DNA from: Brevundimonas mediterranea
Lineage (GTDB): Bacteria; Pseudomonadota; Alphaproteobacteria; Caulobacterales; Caulobacteraceae
NCBI RefSeq assembly: GCF_011064825.1
Contig: NZ_CP048751.1
Span: 1,364,001-1,428,000, forward strand
Direction: 5' to 3'
DNA: 64,000 bases
Shown: piece by piece, positions 8,480 through 17,367 of the stretch
Layout: each line of letters begins with the position of its first letter
Numbering within the stretch: the first letter of the stretch is position 1
Position numbers and translations under genes: made by a program
Notes under the pieces: generated by a model
What the model was told of the DNA's origin: nothing
Seen by the model: the letters and a program-made list of their open reading frames with translations, nothing else
Databases searched by the model: none

Positions 8480-9799
8480 ATGGACCACGCCGCCCTCTAT
8501 GCCGAACGGCTGAAAACACCGGACCAGGCTGCGGCCCTGATCCGGTCGGGCGCCAAGGTCGCCATGGGCCTGGGCGTGTCCCAGCCCCCGGCCCTGCTGA
8601 AGGCCCTGGCCGAACGGGCTGAGCGCGGCGAGGTCGAGGATGTGAACCTCTATTATCTGCTCTCCACCGCCATCGCCGGCGACACGGTGCTGCGCTACGA
8701 GCTGATGGACCGGATCCGGCCGTGGAGCCTGTTCCACAGCGCCGTCGAACGCCGGCTGGAGCAGCGCGCCTTCGAGGAGGGGCGGCCCAATCCGGTCCAG
8801 TTCATCCCGACCGGCTTCCAGCAGTCGCCGCGCCTGCTGTGCGACGAAGTCGGGGTGGATGCGCTGGTCTGCACCGTCTCGCCGATGGACGCCGACGGAT
8901 TCTTCTCGTTCGGGACCAACACGGACTACGCCAAGCCGGTGTCGGACACGGCCCGGACCATCGTGGTCGAGGTCAATCCGCACATGCCGCGCGTGTTCGG
9001 CGACTGCACCGTCCATGTCTCCAGGGTCGCCGGGATCGTGGAACACGCCGCCCCCCTGCTGGTCGTGCCCAGGGCCGAGCCCCAGCCGGCCGACCTCGCC
9101 ATCGGTCGGATCATCGCCGATCTGGTCGAGGACGGGGCGACGCTGCAGATGGGGATCGGCGCCCTGCCCAACGCCGTCTGCGACGCCCTGAAGGACCACC
9201 GCGACCTGGGCGTCCATACAGAAATGCTGACGCCGGGCCTGGTCGAGCTGATGCAGGCCGGGGTGGCCAACCACGCCCGCAAGACCCTGCACCCCGGGGT
9301 CGGGGTTTTCGCCTTCTCGATGGGCGACCAGAACACCTACGACTTCCTGGACGGCAATCGCGGCCTGGAGGCCCATCCGGTCTCCTATGTGAACGATCCG
9401 GCCGTGATCGCGCGCAATGCGAAGATGGTCTCGGTCAACGCCACGCTTCAGATCGATCTGAGCGGCGCCTGCTGTTCGGAATTCCTGAACGGCCGCCAGT
9501 TCACCGCCTCGGGCGGACAGCTGGACTTCGTGCGCGGGGCCTATGGCTCCGACGGCGGCAAGTCGATCATCGCCTGCCATGCGACGGCGGCCAGGGGGAC
9601 CTGTTCGCGCATCGTCGCCCGGCTGGACGGCCCGGTCACCACGCCCCGCAACGACGTCCACATCATCGTCACCGAACACGGCTGGACCAACCTGAAAGGC
9701 AAGTCGACCAGCGAGCGGGCCCGCGCCCTGATCGCCCTGGCCGCGCCCGAGTTCCGCGACGACCTGACGGCCGAGGCTGGGCGGCAGGGTCTGATCTGA
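8480..9799 (+). CDS. Acetyl-CoA hydrolase/transferase family protein
   Basis: A 439-residue enzyme of the class I CoA-transferase fold (acetyl-CoA hydrolase, 4-hydroxybutyrate or propionate CoA-transferase branch). Landmarks are the oxyanion glycines in TLQMGIGALPNAV and the glutamate in LGVHTEML, expected to form the CoA thioester. The C-terminal half carries the NDVHIIVTEHGWTNLKGKS motif common to the branch. It starts at ATG 8480 and stands alone, with the Mn2+ riboswitch following. It could swap CoA between short acyl groups; the actual acyl partners are unknown. Confidence 0.88.
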   Translation: MDHAALYAERLKTPDQAAALIRSGAKVAMGLGVSQPPALLKALAERAERGEVEDVNLYYLLSTAIAGDTVLRYELMDRIRPWSLFHSAVERRLEQRAFEEGRPNPVQFIPTGFQQSPRLLCDEVGVDALVCTVSPMDADGFFSFGTNTDYAKPVSDTARTIVVEVNPHMPRVFGDCTVHVSRVAGIVEHAAPLLVVPRAEPQPADLAIGRIIADLVEDGATLQMGIGALPNAVCDALKDHRDLGVHTEMLTPGLVELMQAGVANHARKTLHPGVGVFAFSMGDQNTYDFLDGNRGLEAHPVSYVNDPAVIARNAKMVSVNATLQIDLSGACCSEFLNGRQFTASGGQLDFVRGAYGSDGGKSIIACHATAARGTCSRIVARLDGPVTTPRNDVHIIVTEHGWTNLKGKSTSERARALIALAAPEFRDDLTAEAGRQGLI

Positions 9800-9849
9800 G
9801 GCAAATCTTGCGAGTCGTTATCGACTTTTCATTTCCGGCGGCGCGTCCT

Positions 9850-9995
9850 AAACCCCGGCCCGTCATCGGGGAGTAGCCGCCCGCAACAATCAGCGGGGCT
9901 CGCGTCAACATGCTTCCTCTCCCGGAGAGGATGGCGCGGGAACGGTCCGGGACCCTCTTGGGGTCCGGATCACGGCAAGACCGGCGGCTTTCGCA
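9850..9995 (+). promoter_or_regulatory. yybP-ykoY manganese riboswitch
   Basis: The conserved blocks of this Mn2+-sensing aptamer occur in order: GGGGAGTAG (9868-9876), CGTCAACATGCTT (9903-9915) leading into a CCTCTC/GAGAGG hairpin, and GGCAAGACC (9974-9982). The same order and intervening stems are found in the E. coli mntP element. It lies directly before a GDT1/TMEM165-family gene, a class known to move Mn2+ and often placed under this riboswitch. High Mn2+ should switch the exporter on. Edges are approximate. Confidence 0.9.
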
Positions 9996-9998
9996 GGG

Positions 9999-10634
9999 AT
10001 GTCCACGCGGGGCCCGGCTGCGAACGCCACAGGTCCGTCCGCCGAGGCTCCCGCGCACACAGGTTCCTTCTTGGAAGCCTTTCTGATCTCGACCGGCCTG
10101 GTCTCCATCGCGGAGATCGGGGACAAGACCATGTTGCTGTCCATCGTCATGGCGGCGACCTGGCGACGGCCCGCGCCCATCATCCTGGGCATTCTCGCCG
10201 CCACCCTGCTGAACCACGCCTTCGCGGCCCTGGCCGGCACGGTTCTGGCCCATTTCATCACCGGCGACTGGATGCGCTGGATCGTCGGCGTCGCCTTCCT
10301 GGGCTTCGCCGCCTGGACCCTGATCCCCGACACCCTGGACGAACAGAAGGGCGAGGTTCAGCGCGGTTTCTGGGCCATCTTCTGGACCACCGCCTCGGCC
10401 TTCTTCCTGATCGAGATGGGCGACAAGACCCAGGTCGCCACCGCCATGCTGGCCGCCCGGTTCGAGAACCTGCCCCTGGTCGTGGCCGGATCGACCCTGG
10501 GCATGATGCTGGTCAACGGCCCCGCCGTCCTGCTGGGCGAGACGGCGGCGAAGAAGCTGCCGCTGAAGTGGATCCGGCTGGCCGCCGCCGTCGGCTTCGC
10601 CGCCACGGGCCTCTGGATCCTGTTCGCCCCCTAG
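9999..10634 (+). CDS. GDT1/TMEM165 (UPF0016) family manganese exporter
   Basis: A 211-residue six-helix membrane protein with two inverted halves, each with the family's E-x-G-D-K-T signature: AEIGDKTMLL near residue 40 and EMGDKTQVAT near residue 135. These acidic motifs bind divalent cations, and bacterial members export Mn2+. The Mn2+ riboswitch upstream supports that role. Only GCAGGG touches ATG 9999, leaving no normal spacer, so the true start may be a TTG just before EAFLISTG, which matches shorter family members. Confidence 0.88.
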   Translation: MSTRGPAANATGPSAEAPAHTGSFLEAFLISTGLVSIAEIGDKTMLLSIVMAATWRRPAPIILGILAATLLNHAFAALAGTVLAHFITGDWMRWIVGVAFLGFAAWTLIPDTLDEQKGEVQRGFWAIFWTTASAFFLIEMGDKTQVATAMLAARFENLPLVVAGSTLGMMLVNGPAVLLGETAAKKLPLKWIRLAAAVGFAATGLWILFAP

Positions 10635-10686
10635 GGGCTGCTCCCCGAGGCTCGCAATCTGTTCGGCCTCGCCTTACCAAGAGGCC

Positions 10687-11997
10687 ATGCGCCGTCCCAT
10701 CCGTCCCCTGCTTACGCTCCTCGCGCTCGCCCTGCTGGGCCTCCCGGCCGGCGCCAAAGCCGCCTCGCGCGCCTATGCCGTGGACGGCGACTGCGGCGGG
10801 CGGCCCGCGACCACGGTGCGGATGGCGCCGGGCTATTGTCTGGGCCTGATCTGGCAGGGCGCGGGGACTGACGGACCCCGCATGCCGCGCGGCCTGCTGC
10901 CCCTGCCCGGCGGAGATTGGCTCGTCACCGACCTGGGCGGGTGGGAGGCGGGACGCGGCGCCGTCTGGCGGCTGTCGTTCGGCGCCGACGGTGCGGCGCG
11001 CTAGCGCAGGCTCGCCCAGGGGCTGTCCACGCCGCACACGGTGGCGCGGGGCCCGGACGGAAGAATCTATGTGTCCGAGATGAACCGCATCCTGACCCTG
11101 GACCCCGATGCGGCCGATCCGGCGGCGACGGTGCGGACGGTGATCGGCGACCTGCCGGACAACCGGCTGCACGACAATCGCCACCCCCTGTCCAGTTTCG
11201 TCTTCGACGGCGACGGCGCTCTGCTGGTCAATGTGGGAGCGCCCAGCGACCGTTGCCTGGACGCGCGGGGGCGGGCGCGCGCCAATGGCTCAGGCGGATG
11301 CGCCGACAGCGCCGAAACGGCCCAGGTGCGGCGCCACGCCTATCTGGGCGACGGACGGTGGGCGCAGGACAGCACCGTCTTCGCCTCGGGCCTGCGCAAC
11401 TCCATCGCCCTGGTGCGGCATCGGTCAGGGACGATCCTTCAGGGCGAGAACTCCGTCGACCTGACCACGCCCGACCATCCCTATGACGAGATCAACGTCC
11501 TGCGTCAGGGCGGCCATTACGGCTGGCCCTATTGCGTGGATCTGACGACGCCCCTGCCGGGCTGGAGCGCGGCCCAGGCCCGCTGCGACCGGCGCGACCG
11601 GCCGGTCGCCCTCTTGCCGCCGCACGCCGCGCCGCTGGACCTGATCTATTACGAAGGGGCGATGTTTCCCGAACTGCGCGGCCGGCTGTTGATGAGCTGG
11701 CACGGCTATCGTCGCGCCGCTGGACGGATCGTGGCGGCGGAGACCGACGCGCAAGGCCGTCCCCTGACCGACATCGGCGGACGCTACGCCATCTACCCGC
11801 GCGGCGCCCTGCCCTATCCGGCCGGCGCGCCCAGCGTGCGCGGCAAGGTGCTGACGCCGGGTTGGGACGCGGTCGCGGGTCGCCAGCCGCGCGGCTCGCC
11901 CGTGGTTCTGGCGGTCGCCGCCGACGGATCGATCTGGGTCACGGACGACCGCAGCCGGGCGATCCTCAGAATCGCCCGGTCGGAGATCGCCGACTAG
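10687..11997 (+). pseudogene. PQQ-dependent sugar (sorbosone-type) dehydrogenase, broken by an in-frame amber stop
   Basis: A secreted six-bladed beta-propeller dehydrogenase of the glucose/sorbosone type. A signal peptide (LLTLLALALLGLPAGAKA) opens the frame. Blade and cofactor motifs include RGLLPLPGGDWLVTDLGG, HTVARGPDGRIYVSEMNRI, GLRNSIALV and GSIWVTDDRSRAILRI. The frame is intact except for one TAG at 11002-11004 (codon 106), with homologous sequence on both sides in the same frame. An internal GTG at 11041 could start the second part but would lack export. It may be a recent nonsense mutation, a sequencing error, or amber readthrough. Confidence 0.8.
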
Positions 11998-12012
11998 GCC
12001 GAAACCGGGCGC

Positions 12013-12594
12013 CTACTTCGGAAGCGTCAAAGCCAGATGCTGCAACAGCATGATGGTCTTGGCGTCGCGGATGCGGCCGTCGGCGATCATGGCCAGGGCC
12101 TCGTCCAGCGTTGGCTCCAGCACCTCGATGTCCTCGCCCTCGTCCGGATGGCCGCCGCCGTCGCCGATCTTCATCGACGGATCGTACTCGGCGACGAAGA
12201 AGTGCAGGATTTCGGTGACGGAGCCGGGGCTCATGAAGGCCTCGAACACCTTGCGCACCGCGCCGAGCCGATAGCCCAGCTCTTCCTCGACCTCGGCGCG
12301 GATCCGCACCTCGGGCTCGGCGTCGTCCAGCAGGCCGGCCGCCGCCTCGATCAGCAGGTCGTCATAGCCGTTCAGATAGGCCGGCAACCGGAACTGCCGC
12401 ACCAGCAGCACGGTGCGCGCCGCCGGATTATAGGGCAGCAGCACCGCCCCATTGCCCCGGTCGTAGTGTTCCCGCTCCTGGGTCTGCCAGCGTCCGTCGC
12501 GCCGTTTCCAGTCGAACCGGGTCGTCTTCAGCACATACCAGTTGTCCGAGAGAAGCCGGGTCTCGTGGATCCTGAGACGGTCCTTGACGGTCAT
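12013..12594 (-). CDS. nudK: NudK-like Nudix hydrolase
   Basis: A 193-residue Nudix hydrolase of the NudK/ADP-sugar pyrophosphatase group. The Nudix box runs GLLDDAEPEVRIRAEVEEEL, carrying the metal-binding EEEL core. The preceding LLVRQFRLPAYLNGYDD is typical of GDP-mannose/ADP-ribose pyrophosphatases. Such enzymes split nucleoside diphosphate sugars into NMP and sugar phosphate. It starts at ATG 12594 and lies 24 bases downstream of argG on the same strand, so it may share the argG transcript. The exact sugar nucleotide is not certain. Confidence 0.85.
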   Translation of the reverse strand: MTVKDRLRIHETRLLSDNWYVLKTTRFDWKRRDGRWQTQEREHYDRGNGAVLLPYNPAARTVLLVRQFRLPAYLNGYDDLLIEAAAGLLDDAEPEVRIRAEVEEELGYRLGAVRKVFEAFMSPGSVTEILHFFVAEYDPSMKIGDGGGHPDEGEDIEVLEPTLDEALAMIADGRIRDAKTIMLLQHLALTLPK

Positions 12595-12618
12595 CGGCTT
12601 GCCTCGGGCGGTCTGGCG

Positions 12619-13857
12619 CTAGGCCTTGCGGGCGTCACGCTTGGCCAGGACGCGCAGGCGGAGCGCATTCAGCTTGATGAAGCCGGCCGCGTCCTTGTGG
12701 TCATAGGCCTGGACGCCTTCCTCGAAGGTGACGAGGTCCTGATCATACAGGCTGTAGGGGCTCTCGCGGCCGATGACCGAGACATTGCCCTTGTACAGCT
12801 TGACCTTGACCGTGCCCGAGACTTTCTCCTGGCTCTTGTCGATGGCGGCCTGCAGCATCTCGCGCTCGGGCGAGAACCAGAAGCCGTTGTAGATCAGCTC
12901 GGCGTATTTCGGCATCAGCTGGTCCTTCAGGTGCATGGAGCCGCCGTCCAGGGTGATGCTTTCGATGCCGCGGTGGGCCGCGATCAGGATGGTCCCGCCG
13001 GGGGTCTCATAGACGCCGCGCGACTTCATGCCGACGAAACGGTTCTCGACCAGGTCCAGACGGCCGATGCCGTTGTCGTGGCCGTACTGGTTCAGGGCGG
13101 TCAGGATCGTGGCCGGGCTCATGGCCTCGCCGTTGATCGAGACGGCGTCGCCCTTCTCGAAACCGATCTCGATGACGGTCGCCACATCCGGCGCGTCCTC
13201 GGGCGAAATGGTGCGCTGGTGGACGAACTCGGGGGCCTCGACCGCCGGGTCTTCCAGCACCTTGCCCTCGGAAGACGAGTGCAGAAGATTGGCGTCGACC
13301 GAGAAGGGCGCCTCGCCGCGCTTGTCCTTGGCGATCGGGATCTGGTTCTTTTCGGCGAAGTCCAGCAGGGCCTCGCGGCTGCGGAACTCCCACTCGCGCC
13401 AGGGGGCGATGACGCGGATGTCGGGCTCCAGGGCGTAGTAGCCCAGTTCGAACCGGACCTGATCGTTGCCCTTGCCGGTCGCGCCGTGACAGACGGCGTC
13501 GGCGCCGACCTGGCGGGCGATCTCGATCTGGCGCTTGGAGATCAGCGGGCGGGCGATGGAGGTGCCCAGCAGATAGTCGCCTTCATATTGGGCGTTGGCG
13601 CGGAACATCGGGAAGACGAAGTCGCGCACGAACTCTTCGCGCAGGTCGTCGATGAAGATGTTCTCGGGCTTGATGCCCAGCTTCAGCGCCTTCTCGCGCG
13701 CCGGGCCCAGCTCCTCGCCCTGGCCCAGGTCGGCGGTGAAGGTCACGACCTCGGCGTTATATTCGGTCTGGAGCCATTTCAGGATGATCGAGGTGTCCAG
13801 CCCGCCCGAATAGGCGAGGACGACTTTCTTCACGGGCTTGTCGGCGGGGGCGGACAT
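12619..13857 (-). CDS. argG: Argininosuccinate synthase
   Basis: Joins citrulline and aspartate with ATP to form argininosuccinate in arginine synthesis. The 412-residue protein starts at ATG 13857 ([19 protein letters not shown]); an upstream in-frame extension is not family-like. The N-terminal PP-loop ATP site reads AYSGGLDTS, the citrulline/aspartate region has [15 protein letters not shown], and [10 protein letters not shown] and [13 protein letters not shown] are conserved blocks. Length matches the family. A 195-base gap with divergent orientation separates it from the M16 peptidase. The nudK gene follows closely. Confidence 0.97.
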   Translation of the reverse strand: MSAPADKPVKKVVLAYSGGLDTSIILKWLQTEYNAEVVTFTADLGQGEELGPAREKALKLGIKPENIFIDDLREEFVRDFVFPMFRANAQYEGDYLLGTSIARPLISKRQIEIARQVGADAVCHGATGKGNDQVRFELGYYALEPDIRVIAPWREWEFRSREALLDFAEKNQIPIAKDKRGEAPFSVDANLLHSSSEGKVLEDPAVEAPEFVHQRTISPEDAPDVATVIEIGFEKGDAVSINGEAMSPATILTALNQYGHDNGIGRLDLVENRFVGMKSRGVYETPGGTILIAAHRGIESITLDGGSMHLKDQLMPKYAELIYNGFWFSPEREMLQAAIDKSQEKVSGTVKVKLYKGNVSVIGRESPYSLYDQDLVTFEEGVQAYDHKDAAGFIKLNALRLRVLAKRDARKA

Positions 13858-14051
13858 GGCGGCTCTTTCGATAAACTCGGCAGCAGGGATCGGGGAGTTG
13901 AGGCGCGCATAAGACCGGGGGTCCGGGGATGCAACCTTTTCCGGGGCTGAGGCGGGCGAACATGAAGCTTTGTTCATGTTCAATGGGTCGCGTTGCCAGC
14001 AGATCGACCGTCGTTATGGTCCGATCCAGCTGCAATCAAGGATGTCATCCC

Positions 14052-16907
14052 ATGCGTCGTGCCGGTTCTCTTGTCGCCGCGGCCGCCCTGCTGGCGGTCT
14101 CCAACCCGGTCTGGGCCTCCGTCGCGCCCGCCCAGGCTCCCTCTCAGGCCTCCGCCCCCGCCTTCCAGGCCGCGCCGGTGTCCGAACTGGTCGCCGAAGT
14201 CGATATTCCCTACACCAAATTCACCCTCGACAACGGCCTGACCGTCCTGGTCCACGAGGACCACAAGGCCCCGGTCGTGGCGGTGTCGGTCTGGTACAAT
14301 GTCGGCTCCAAGGACGAACCAGCCGGCAAGACCGGCTTCGCCCACCTGTTCGAACACCTGATGTTCGGCGGCTCCGAGAATGCGCCGGGCAGCTATTTCA
14401 CCCCGATGCGCAACATGGGCGCGACGGACATGAACGGGACCACCTGGTTCGACCGCACCAACTATTTCGAGACCGTCCCGACCCCGGCGCTGGAACAGGC
14501 CCTGTTCATGGAAAGCGACCGCATGGGCTATATGCTGGGCGCCATCTCCCAGGAGACGCTCGATCTGCAGCGCGGCGTCGTCCAGAACGAGAAGCGCCAG
14601 GGCGACAACCAGCCCTACGGCCTGAACCAGTACAAGCAGCTGGAGGCCCTGTTCCCCGAAGGCCACCCCTATCGTCACTCGACCATCGGCTCGATGGCCG
14701 ATCTGGATGCGGCCTCGATGGAGACGGTGCGCGACTGGTTCCGCTCCAACTACGGCCCCAACAACTCGGTGCTGGTCCTGGCCGGCGACATCACGCCCGC
14801 CAAGGCGCGTGAACTGACCGAGAAATATTTCGGCCCCATCCCGCGCGGTCCGGTCAACACCCCGGCCCAGGCCTCCGTCCCGACCTTGCCGGCGCCGATC
14901 AGCGAGACCACCCGCGACCGCGTCTCCAACGCCCGCGTCGAGATCAGCTGGGCCGTGCCCGGCATGCTGGATGCAGACGCCGTGCCCCTCAGCGTCGGCG
15001 CCTCGGTGCTGGGCGGCCTGGCCAGTTCGCGCCTGGACAACGCCCTGGTGCGCGGCGAGCAGAGCGCCGTCTCGGTCAGCGCTTCGAACAGCGCCTTCCA
15101 CCGCGTCGGCATGTTCGACATCACCCTCGATGTGAAGCCGGGCCAGGATCCCGCCGCCGTCGAGGCCCGCGCCCGTGAGATCCTGAACGGCCTGATCGCC
15201 GACGGCCCAACCGCGGCCGAGGTGGAACGGGTCAAGACCCAGTATGTCTCGCGCACCGTCCAGGGGCTGGAGCAGGTCGGCGGCTTCGGCGGCAAGGCCG
15301 TCGCCCTGGCCGAGGGCCAGCTCTACGCCGGCGATCCGGAACACTACAAGAAGGAGCTCCAGGCCTATGCGGCGGTCACACCCGCCCAGGTCCAGGCGGC
15401 GATGCAGAAATGGCTGACCCGCCCGGCCTATACGCTGACGACCCTGCCGGGCGAGCGCGAAGCCTATCAGGAGGCGGCCGAGGCGCCGTCGGGCGCCAAC
15501 CACACCCCCGCCCCGCCGATCGAGCGCGTGGCCCGTATGCCCAAGCCCGAAATCGCCGCCGTCGCCAACGTCGACTTCCCGGCGGTCCAGCGCACCCGCC
15601 TGTCGAACGGCGTCGAGGTGGTCTACGCCCAGCGTGACGCGGTGCCGGCGACCAAGATCGCCATCGACTTCAACGCCGGCCTGGCGGCGGACGACGCGTC
15701 GAAACTGGGTCTGCAAAGCCTGATGCTGGACCTGATGGACGAGGGCACCCGCACCCTGAATGCGACCCAGCTGGCCGAGGCCCAGGAAACCCTGGGCGCC
15801 AGCATCTCGACCGGCGCCTCGATGGACCGTTCGGTGGTGCAGCTGTCCGCCGTGACGCCGAACCTGCAGCCGTCGGTGGCCCTGCTGGCCGATGTGGTCA
15901 AGACCCCGGCCTTCGCCGCGTCCGAGCTGGAGCGTCTGCGCGCCACCCGCCTGTCGCGCATCGCCGCCGAACGGACCCAGCCGGCCGCCCTGGCCAGCCG
16001 CGCCCTGCCGGAACTGATCTACGGCGCGTCCAGCCCCTATGGCCGCCCCTTCAGCGGCAATGGCGATGAAGCCAGCGTCAAGTCGATCACCGAAGCCGAC
16101 ATCCGCGCCGACTACGCCGAATGGATCCGGCCCGACAACGCCAAGATCTTCGTGGTCTCGGACAAGCCCCTGTCGGAGATCACCCCGGTTCTGGAGGCCG
16201 AGTTCGGCCGCTGGACCGCCCCGGCCGTCGCCAAGGGCGTGAAGGACTTCTCCGGTTCGATCCCCGCCACCACGTCCAGGATCGTGCTGATCGACCGGCC
16301 GCAATCGCCCCAGTCCTACATCATGGGCGGCGAGGTTCTGGCGGCGCAGGGCACGGACGACCTGCTGGTGTTCAACGCCGCGAACAATGTGCTGGGCAAC
16401 GACTTCCTGTCGCGCATCAACTCGGATCTGCGTGAAACCAAGGGCTGGTCCTATGGGGTCAACGCCTCGGTCGCCGGCTTCGCCGGCCGCGTCCCCTATC
16501 TGGTCACCGCCCCGGTCCAGGCCGACCAGACCGGCCCCGCCATCGAAGCCCTGAACCTTCAGTTCAACGACTTCCTCAAGGGCGGCAAGGGCGTGACCCC
16601 CACTGAGCTGGAACGCACCGTCAACGGCAACACCCGCCGCCTGGCCGGCAGCTACGAGACCTCGGCCGCCGTCCTGGGCGCGATGCGGACCAATGACCTG
16701 CTGGGTCGTCCGGACGACTATCCGGAAACCGTCGCGGCGCGCACCAACGCCCTGACGGCGGCTCAGATGGACGCCGCCGCCAAGGCGGCGCTCGACCCGT
16801 CGCGCTTCGTCTGGGTGGTCGTCGGCGACGCCTCGGTGGTCAAGCCCCAGCTCGACGCGCTTGGCCTGCCCGTCGAAGTCCGCTCGGCGGCTCCGACCGC
16901 CCAATAG
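14052..16907 (+). CDS. Secreted M16-family zinc peptidase with two tandem domains
   Basis: A 951-residue periplasmic protein with a signal peptide (MRRAGSLVAAAALLAVSNPV). The first M16 domain has the inverted zinc motif HLFEH (residues 98-102) with the third ligand glutamate expected near ETLDLQRGVVQNEKRQ. The second domain (about residues 520-940) keeps the fold but lacks HxxEH, as is normal for the non-catalytic half of pitrilysin-type clamshells. Members degrade peptides in the periplasm. ATG 14052 is chosen because it places the signal peptide at the N-terminus. A strong terminator follows. Confidence 0.93.
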   Translation: MRRAGSLVAAAALLAVSNPVWASVAPAQAPSQASAPAFQAAPVSELVAEVDIPYTKFTLDNGLTVLVHEDHKAPVVAVSVWYNVGSKDEPAGKTGFAHLFEHLMFGGSENAPGSYFTPMRNMGATDMNGTTWFDRTNYFETVPTPALEQALFMESDRMGYMLGAISQETLDLQRGVVQNEKRQGDNQPYGLNQYKQLEALFPEGHPYRHSTIGSMADLDAASMETVRDWFRSNYGPNNSVLVLAGDITPAKARELTEKYFGPIPRGPVNTPAQASVPTLPAPISETTRDRVSNARVEISWAVPGMLDADAVPLSVGASVLGGLASSRLDNALVRGEQSAVSVSASNSAFHRVGMFDITLDVKPGQDPAAVEARAREILNGLIADGPTAAEVERVKTQYVSRTVQGLEQVGGFGGKAVALAEGQLYAGDPEHYKKELQAYAAVTPAQVQAAMQKWLTRPAYTLTTLPGEREAYQEAAEAPSGANHTPAPPIERVARMPKPEIAAVANVDFPAVQRTRLSNGVEVVYAQRDAVPATKIAIDFNAGLAADDASKLGLQSLMLDLMDEGTRTLNATQLAEAQETLGASISTGASMDRSVVQLSAVTPNLQPSVALLADVVKTPAFAASELERLRATRLSRIAAERTQPAALASRALPELIYGASSPYGRPFSGNGDEASVKSITEADIRADYAEWIRPDNAKIFVVSDKPLSEITPVLEAEFGRWTAPAVAKGVKDFSGSIPATTSRIVLIDRPQSPQSYIMGGEVLAAQGTDDLLVFNAANNVLGNDFLSRINSDLRETKGWSYGVNASVAGFAGRVPYLVTAPVQADQTGPAIEALNLQFNDFLKGGKGVTPTELERTVNGNTRRLAGSYETSAAVLGAMRTNDLLGRPDDYPETVAARTNALTAAQMDAAAKAALDPSRFVWVVVGDASVVKPQLDALGLPVEVRSAAPTAQ

Positions 16908-16932
16908 GGCGGGCGACAGGCTGAAACGATTG

Positions 16933-16966
16933 AGGCCCGGAGAGCGATCTCCGGGCCTTTCTTTCG
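16933..16966 (+). terminator. Rho-independent terminator of the M16 peptidase gene
   Basis: An 11-base perfect stem (AGGCCCGGAGA/TCTCCGGGCCT) with a GCGA loop is followed by TTCTTTC, 25 bases past the stop. Confidence 0.85.
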
Positions 16967-17367
16967 TGATCCTCCGGCAAGCCGCGTCTTCGGGGGGCAG
17001 ACCGGGGCCCAGCGGCGCGCGTGAGCGAACCAGTCGCGCCTGAAACCAGAAGGCGGAAGCCGACGGGCTGAGCCTTCGCCCATGTCCCCCGGCGGCATTC
17101 GAAATGCGCTGCGGAAAGTCGCTGCGAACTGATCTGTGTCAAGGCCGCTCGTACGGCAAGCGCCCACAGCGACGGGGTCGGCGACGACATCGCGCAAGGC
17201 GGGCTTCCGTTATGGCCATCAAGATATCGATCCTGAGCGAGACCCGGAACGGCCAAGGCCGGGCCGTGACGACGCCCCCCGCCGGACCGGCGCCGGTCGG
17301 CGATCTCCCTCTCGGCGGCTGACGGTCCCTCCGACACATTTGCATCGCATTGAGAAGAGAACCGATC
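16967..17367 (+). other. 400-base intergenic stretch without a recognised gene
   Basis: Open frames here are Arg-rich and look like high-GC noise. The last 16 bases hold the purine-rich ribosome site (GAGAAGAGA, 17352-17360) of the next gene. A promoter is expected in this interval but I could not place it. Confidence 0.5.

Noticed and set aside
13980..16904. A 974-codon open frame on the minus strand opposite the M16 peptidase
   Set aside because: A composition artefact of high-GC third positions; it is antisense to a protein with a clear signal peptide and HxxEH site, and its product is His/Arg/Gly-rich noise.
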